Shown here in pieces: positions 5,948 through 9,691 of a DNA stretch of 9,691 bases. The DNA is taken from NCBI GenBank assembly GCA_039816825.1, contig JBCBXA010000103.1, positions 1 through 9,691 of the forward strand, in the 5' to 3' direction. How positions within the stretch are numbered: the stretch's first letter is position 1; each line of letters starts with the position of its first letter. Made by a program: the position numbers and the translations under genes. Below the pieces are notes generated by a model, which was not told the DNA's origin, did not search any database, and saw only the letters and a program-made list of their open reading frames with translations. Source of the stretch: JBCBXA01 sp039816825 (GTDB lineage Bacteria > Pseudomonadota > Alphaproteobacteria > Rhizobiales > Rhizobiaceae).

Positions 5948-6941
5948 TGAGTTGAGGCTCAAGATCAAATGACAGTCTGCCATCCAAAGGCGTGATCGGT
6001 GTTGCGTGGGTCAGGACCGCCCGCGCCTCCTGACTGTCCTTGTCCATTTGGACGATGAGATCATCAACGCTGTCGAACTTCTCCTCTCCGCGCAGATAGG
6101 AGAACAAGGTCACGGAGCAGACCTCTCCATAAAGGTCGCCGCTGAAGTCGAAGACATAGGTTTCCAGCAGTGGAGCACCGGAGTTTATGGTCGGCCGTCG
6201 TCCATAGCTGGCGACCCCGTCGTGCAACGTGCCGTCCGCCCTTCTAAAGCGCACTGCGTAGATGCCGTGGGCAAGCGCGGCACCTTCCAGCAGACTCATA
6301 TTGGCGGTGGGGTAGCCAAGCGTTCGGCCCAACTGAGCGCCTGGCACAATCTCAGCCTCAATGATGGGGCGATAGCCCAGAAGCCCTGCAGCTTCGGCCA
6401 CGTCTGCATTGGCAAGCGCGCCGCGGATCCTGGAGGAGGAGACGACTGCGTCGCCCTCATCTTTTTGCGCGGGCACGACGGTCACGCCAAAACCATGGTC
6501 GCGGCCCTGGGCGATCAGAAATTCTGGGCTGCCTTCCCTGCCTTTGCCGAAGTGAAAATCGTAACCAGTCACCACATCGCTGGCGCGCAGTCTGCCAAGC
6601 AGAATATCCGTCACAAAGGAAGAGGCGGTGCGGGACGAGAAGGCGCGGTCGAACGTCAGTTCTACAACGCCGTCCAAGTCCAGTGCCTCGACAACTCGGG
6701 CACGAATGGGTGCTGGCGTGAGGCGATAGACAGGCTCTTCAGGTTTGAAGAAGCTCCTCGGGTGCGGCTCGAAGGTCAAGGCTATGGCCGCTGTGCCGCG
6801 GCGCGCGGCAATATCCTTGGCAGTCTCCAGCACGATCTGGTGCCCGCGGTGAACGCCGTCAAAATTGCCGATGGCAACAACCGGCGCGCCCCACTCAGAT
6901 GGGATGCTCGCCGGGTCCACCAAACGCTGAAACTTCATCAT
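5940..6941 (-). CDS. ribF: bifunctional riboflavin kinase / FMN adenylyltransferase
   Basis: RibF phosphorylates riboflavin to FMN and adenylates FMN to FAD, the last two steps of flavin cofactor synthesis, in the cytoplasm. The 333-residue length is normal. The N-terminal adenylyltransferase domain (about 1-185) shows GNFDGVHRGH (25-34, the nucleotidyltransferase HxGH-type motif), FEPHP (57-61), GYDFHFGKGREG (126-137) and SSSRIR (168-173). The C-terminal riboflavin kinase domain (about 186-325) shows GRTLGYPTAN (205-214), the SYGRRPTIN loop (245-253), E260 in LETYVFDF, the expected catalytic base, and GDLYGE (268-273). Start is ATG 6939-6941 (a second ATG follows immediately). Only two bases separate it from the TGA of the HAD gene, so the two are co-translated. 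It overlaps the upstream SDR start by 8 bp. The pairing of ribF with this type of HAD gene is common in alphaproteobacteria as I recall it. No anomaly seen. Confidence 0.98.
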   Translation of the reverse strand: MMKFQRLVDPASIPSEWGAPVVAIGNFDGVHRGHQIVLETAKDIAARRGTAAIALTFEPHPRSFFKPEEPVYRLTPAPIRARVVEALDLDGVVELTFDRAFSSRTASSFVTDILLGRLRASDVVTGYDFHFGKGREGSPEFLIAQGRDHGFGVTVVPAQKDEGDAVVSSSRIRGALANADVAEAAGLLGYRPIIEAEIVPGAQLGRTLGYPTANMSLLEGAALAHGIYAVRFRRADGTLHDGVASYGRRPTINSGAPLLETYVFDFSGDLYGEVCSVTLFSYLRGEEKFDSVDDLIVQMDKDSQEARAVLTHATPITPLDGRLSFDLEPQLNG

Positions 6942-6943
6942 CT

Positions 6944-7813
6944 TCAGGCAAGTGCTGGCATAGTGTAGCGGGCCCGATTTCCGTGCTCGTGCAGAAAGGC
7001 GGAAAGACGGTCCATATCGGGCACATCTCGCTCGCCATACTCCGCCACATGGATACCATTGGAAATGAAGAGCAGATCAACTCCAGCATCATTGGCGCCC
7101 GTCACATCGGTCGGCTGGCCGTCCCCAATGGCGATGACGCGCTCTCTCGCGACAGGCTGACCGAGATGGGTCGCGGCAATGTCCAGCGCCTGGTCGTAAA
7201 TCGGCGCATAGGGCTTACCCGCCATGGAGACCTGGCCGCCAAGTTTGGCGTATTCGCGCGCCAGCGCTCCAGCACACCAGGCGAGCCGACCACCAACCTC
7301 GACAACGATGTCTGGATTGGCGCAGATCATCGGGAGCCCGTGTTCCAGCCACTTGCGCATGAGGGGATGATAGTCTTCAGGCTTCTCGTTAATGTCATCC
7401 CTCAGGCCCGTGACCACGACGCCCTGGGCCGAAGACAGATCGTTTGTGCGCTCCGCCGACAGGCCATGATAAAGCGTGTCGTCCTTGTCTGGCCCCAGAT
7501 GGGCCACAATGCCCGCTGTCTCGATCAATGCCCGGGTCACGTCACCGGACGTTATAATGGCGTCACAAATTTCATCGGGCACATTGAGGCGCTGCATAAA
7601 CTGGCGAACCTGCAGCCAGGGTCGCGGAGCGTTGGTGACCATAATCACAAAAGCCCCCGCCTCCCGCGCAGCCATGAGAGCTGAAATCGCGCCGGGATAA
7701 GCCACCTGTCCATTATGGAGCACGCCCCAAACGTCGCATAGCACGACGTCGTAGCCGCCGAGCACATCAGTGAGGTGTTCGATGGCTTCGGGTTGCGGAA
7801 CCTCTTGGAGCAT
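6944..7813 (-). CDS. HAD-superfamily class IIA hydrolase (TIGR01459-like, NagD-related)
   Basis: A 289-residue HAD-IIA protein (about 306 or 310 if a longer start is used). Numbering here is from the ATG at 7811-7813: motif I is CDVWGVLHNG (26-35), motif II VTN (59-61), motif III K200 within AGKPYAPIY, and motif IV GDGQPTDVTGAN (230-241). The second aspartate of the canonical DxDG motif, the acid/base residue, is replaced by tryptophan (D27-V-W29-G). This is the hallmark of the TIGR01459 group as I remember it and makes ordinary phosphatase turnover doubtful. Natural substrate unknown. Starts: ATG 7862-7864 and GTG 7874-7876 extend the frame by 17 or 21 codons, but the ATG at 7811-7813 has the purine-rich GAAAGTG just upstream and fits the usual distance to motif I. 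It is first in the minus-strand operon and is followed after 2 bp by ribF. Confidence 0.93.
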   Translation of the reverse strand: MLQEVPQPEAIEHLTDVLGGYDVVLCDVWGVLHNGQVAYPGAISALMAAREAGAFVIMVTNAPRPWLQVRQFMQRLNVPDEICDAIITSGDVTRALIETAGIVAHLGPDKDDTLYHGLSAERTNDLSSAQGVVVTGLRDDINEKPEDYHPLMRKWLEHGLPMICANPDIVVEVGGRLAWCAGALAREYAKLGGQVSMAGKPYAPIYDQALDIAATHLGQPVARERVIAIGDGQPTDVTGANDAGVDLLFISNGIHVAEYGERDVPDMDRLSAFLHEHGNRARYTMPALA

Positions 7814-8059
7814 GACTTCACTTTCTTTAGCTCGACCACGGCTCAGCCGCGCTGCTGTCGACATAGGTTCAAACACATCCAGCGCCAGCCCTCCCGGACT
7901 GGCAAAATGGGGTTTGATGGCAGGTTCTTAGATTGTCCACGCCTTTCACGCCACCGGTTGCAGGCCCAGCATCGGCTCTGCGCGCGCCCATGCTAAGCAA
8001 TGGGCAGCCTGACCGTGTGGCGATTCGTTCGGCACAGGGGCGATTGCGGAGTTGTTGCC
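7814..8059. promoter_or_regulatory. divergent intergenic region between the HAD operon and the TipF-like gene
   Basis: Promoters for both directions must lie here or just inside the gene ends, but I find no convincing -35/-10 pair. Seen: a near-perfect stem-loop, GCCAGCCC at 7884-7891 against GGACTGGC at 7896-7903 with one G-T wobble and a 4-base loop, without a T tract on either strand. A sigma-54-like TGGC...TTTG at 7900-7917 was checked and its spacing is wrong. The plus-strand part 8000-8059 is open in frame with the downstream gene but lacks domain-like sequence, so I treat it as leader. Confidence 0.6.
8048..8051 (+). promoter_or_regulatory. ribosome binding site deciding the start of the TipF-like gene
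   Basis: GGAG lies 8 bases before the ATG at 8060. The alternative in-frame ATG at 8000 has no such site and would put a 20-residue polar, basic extension before the first membrane helix. Confidence 0.6.
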
Positions 8060-9502
8060 ATGCTCAAACAGCTGATCACAGCCATCATCTTTACCTGCCT
8101 GGTGGCCATCGCATGCTCGGCTGCCGTGGTGGGCTACTTCGCATTTGGACTGAGTGTTCGTGAAAGCATTATCGTTGCGATTGGCGCGCTTGCGGTTCTG
8201 GTGTGTCTGCAGGTGTTTCTGACACTCAATCGGCGACTGCTGGATCTTGAGGACGAGCTGTCTCAAACCACACGGCGCCTCGACAAAACCAACACCGAAC
8301 TCGATCACCTGACCTCCCACAGCGATGCTTTGGACGAAGGCCTGCGCAACATGATGAATGAGGGTGATGCGGCGCTGAAAACAGATGTACGCGCTCTCAC
8401 CGGGATTACCCGGAAACTGGCCGAAAGAACGGCGCGCGTAGAAGGGGCCTTTGCGCACTCCCAAGAACAACGTGAGAAGGCGCGAGCGGCTCTGGAGACC
8501 GCCGCTGAAAACGTGCGCAACCAAACCGCACCGCAAGCTCAGAGTGCTTCCCAACCCGCGGCCATTCCTAATCCCGATGACGGCTTGACGATTGAAGATC
8601 TTGCACAGTCCCCCGCCCCGGCTGATGAACCACAGGTGCTTGCAGCGATTGCCGCAGAATACCGGAAACGCAGGGAGCTGCCTGGAACAACCGACACTGC
8701 CAGGATCGTTCGTGCGCTCAACACAAGCATCGACCAGAACCGAATAGACGTTCACCTGCAGGCGGTGATGACCCTGCCCGCCAGGCGTGCAGACTCTTAT
8801 GAAGCTCTGGCCCGGTTCAAGGCCGATGATGGTACGCTGATCACAGCCGCCGAAGCGCTTCCCATCGCCCGCCGTGAAGGTTTGATGGCTGAGTTGGATC
8901 TGCGAATGCTGGCGCGAGTCATCGCAGTCGCCGGACGGCTGGCGGAACGAAAATCATCAACCCCGCTTTCCATGAACCTATCACCGGACATGCTGGTGGA
9001 TGGTCGCCGCTTCTCGCAGTTCTTCAATCTGTTGGAGGCCAACAGCGCGCTCACCAGATCGATCATGTTCGAGATCAGACAAGATGAATATGCCGGATTT
9101 GGCCCGCTGGAGCATGAGAGCCTGGCGGCCATAGCGTCCCTCGGTTATGGATTCACCCTGGACTTCGCTGTTCGGCGCGACATGCAGCCCCGCGACTTGT
9201 CACAACGGGGCTTCCGTTCGGTGAAAATGCCGGTGGACATCCTGACCGCCCAAGATGAGATCGCCGGCCTCGACATTCATCCCCAGGATCTGGCCGACTA
9301 CGCACGGCGCCATGGTTTGACCCTCATCGCCACTGACGTGGAGCGCGAGAGCGACGTTGTCGGTGCCTTGGAATACGGCGTGAAGCATGCCCAAGGTCAT
9401 CTCTTTGCCGAGGCAAAGCCAGTGCGGGCTGATCTGCTTGAACCGGTCTCTCCACTGGGGTCCCAAACGGCTCCCCTGAGATCCCTCAGGCGCACCGGTT
9501 AG
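8060..9502 (+). CDS. tipF: membrane-anchored degenerate EAL-domain protein, TipF-like c-di-GMP effector
   Basis: A 480-residue protein with two predicted membrane helices (about 5-28 and 36-56), a coiled coil rich in Leu, Glu and Arg (about 57-150), a Pro/Ala/Gln linker (about 155-192) and a C-terminal EAL domain (about 212-455). EAL signature residues kept: E248-A-L250 (SYEALARF), N306 (NLSPDML), E338 (FEIRQDE), K389 (VKMP) and Q445 (AQGHLF). Lost: the metal-binding DDFG motif is reduced to LDFA (367-370), and the AEGVE loop reads ATDVE (424-428), losing its first Glu. Phosphodiesterase activity is therefore unlikely, while c-di-GMP binding through the EAL residue may persist. Architecture and losses match TipF of Caulobacter, a c-di-GMP receptor that localises flagellar assembly at the pole. 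A different degenerate EAL scaffold is possible, and the symbol is an inference. Divergent from the HAD-ribF operon; no flagellar gene is in view. Start chosen by the GGAG at 8048-8051; stop TAG 9500-9502. Confidence 0.82.
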   Translation: MLKQLITAIIFTCLVAIACSAAVVGYFAFGLSVRESIIVAIGALAVLVCLQVFLTLNRRLLDLEDELSQTTRRLDKTNTELDHLTSHSDALDEGLRNMMNEGDAALKTDVRALTGITRKLAERTARVEGAFAHSQEQREKARAALETAAENVRNQTAPQAQSASQPAAIPNPDDGLTIEDLAQSPAPADEPQVLAAIAAEYRKRRELPGTTDTARIVRALNTSIDQNRIDVHLQAVMTLPARRADSYEALARFKADDGTLITAAEALPIARREGLMAELDLRMLARVIAVAGRLAERKSSTPLSMNLSPDMLVDGRRFSQFFNLLEANSALTRSIMFEIRQDEYAGFGPLEHESLAAIASLGYGFTLDFAVRRDMQPRDLSQRGFRSVKMPVDILTAQDEIAGLDIHPQDLADYARRHGLTLIATDVERESDVVGALEYGVKHAQGHLFAEAKPVRADLLEPVSPLGSQTAPLRSLRRTG

Positions 9503-9602
9503 ACTGATAGAAGCCCCGGCTTTGGTGGAGTTTCCGTTTCGTTAAACAACGCAACAAATACCACCATTCTGTTCAAACTTATCTCAACGCACATCACGTA
9601 AC

Positions 9603-9654
9603 GTTCGGTCATGAGAACCAACCGAGCGATGGCCGTTGTGACTTTCGACCGAAC
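9603..9654. repeat. 8-bp inverted repeat with 36-base spacer
   Basis: GTTCGGTC at 9603-9610 is the exact inverse complement of GACCGAAC at 9647-9654. A second copy of the core ACCGA at 9621-9625 could pair with the same left arm, so two alternative folds exist. It could be an operator pair or an RNA fold; there is no other evidence. Confidence 0.3.
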
Positions 9655-9659
9655 AAATA

Positions 9660-9675
9660 GCCGCCAAAAGGCGGC
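9660..9675 (-). terminator. possible intrinsic terminator for a minus-strand gene beyond the right edge
   Basis: GCCGCC at 9660-9665 and GGCGGC at 9670-9675 form a perfect 6-bp stem with a four-base loop. Read on the minus strand, the stem is followed by TATTTGTTCG, a modest T-rich tail; on the plus strand it is followed by GCGCCGAG. That favours termination of a leftward transcript entering from the right, which would converge with the TipF-like gene. Confidence 0.35.
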
Positions 9676-9691
9676 GCGCCGAGCTGGTGTA

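Larger units (their letters stand above)
9503..9691. other. non-coding right end of the window
   Basis: No supported gene. Bases 9530-9600 are AT-richer than the rest of the window, as in a leader or promoter region, but no clear promoter pair stands out. AAGC-CCCG-GCTT (about 9511-9522) just after the TipF-like stop is only a weak stem without a T tract. A plus-strand frame opens at ATG 9611 and runs off the edge after 27 codons, with no RBS. Confidence 0.5.

Noticed and set aside
6006..6968. A 320-codon open frame on the plus strand opposite ribF
   Set aside because: It is the exact shadow of the ribF reading frame in GC-rich DNA; the product shows no family motif and no RBS, while ribF on the other strand has all expected motifs.
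6899..7684. A 261-codon plus-strand open frame opposite the HAD gene
   Set aside because: Antisense to a motif-complete HAD-IIA protein; no recognisable domain.
7900..7917. Possible sigma-54 promoter (TGGC...TTTG) upstream of the TipF-like gene
   Set aside because: The distance between the GG and the expected GC element is about three bases off, and the -12 element is not TTGC.
7946..8755. A 269-codon minus-strand open frame over the divergent region and the TipF-like gene
   Set aside because: The plus strand encodes membrane helices, coiled coil and EAL motifs in one frame; the antisense product has no consistent features.
9611..9691. Possible start of a plus-strand gene running off the right edge (27 codons)
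   Set aside because: No Shine-Dalgarno sequence, no recognisable protein sequence and too short to judge; left open.
1..9691. Mobile element, phage, defence or CRISPR content
   Set aside because: No transposase, integrase, spacer-repeat array, target-site duplication or tRNA attachment site is visible; the genes are housekeeping genes in a syntenic order.

Overview
The window looks like a core-genome segment of a free-living, flagellated alphaproteobacterium of roughly 60% GC. The evidence is the gene order (HAD-IIA hydrolase, ribF, ileS, small lipoprotein), an IleRS whose C-terminal zinc knuckle is eroded, and a TipF-like membrane protein with a degenerate EAL domain. Hyphomicrobiales or a neighbouring order (Rhodobiaceae/Parvibaculaceae-like) is my best guess. 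No mobile element, CRISPR array, tRNA or rRNA is visible.

Layout. The left edge (1-324, plus strand) is the C-terminal part of tadA, the tRNA adenosine deaminase. It converges on, and overlaps by 32 bp, the end of a long minus-strand gene series. Read in its own direction, that series is a HAD-IIA hydrolase (7813-6944), ribF (6941-5940), two short-chain dehydrogenases (5947-5195 and 5198-4440), ileS (4237-1175) and a predicted lipoprotein (1027-293). From the HAD gene to the second SDR the genes are 2 bp apart or overlap by 4-8 bp, so this part is almost certainly one transcription and translation unit. ileS follows after a 202-bp leader with foldable sequence and a possible short leader ORF. 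The lipoprotein follows ileS after 147 bp containing a large interrupted hairpin. On the other side of a 246-bp divergent region, a plus-strand gene (8060-9502) encodes two membrane helices, a coiled coil and a degenerate EAL domain. The last 189 bp are non-coding as far as I can tell and carry inverted repeats.

How the genes fit together. TadA makes inosine-34 in tRNA-Arg, IleRS charges tRNA-Ile and RibF makes FMN and FAD. This is housekeeping, not an accessory island. In related genomes, as I recall them, ileS directly follows ribF and lspA follows ileS. Here two SDR genes sit between ribF and ileS, and lspA is absent from the ileS-lipoprotein gap. The TipF-like protein would link c-di-GMP sensing to the cell pole or flagellum and is transcribed divergently.

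I do not see a new multi-gene system. The points most worth a second look are the possible ileS leader/attenuator, a low-GC insertion inside the IleRS editing region, a basic insertion in TadA next to its active site, and the rearranged ileS neighbourhood.
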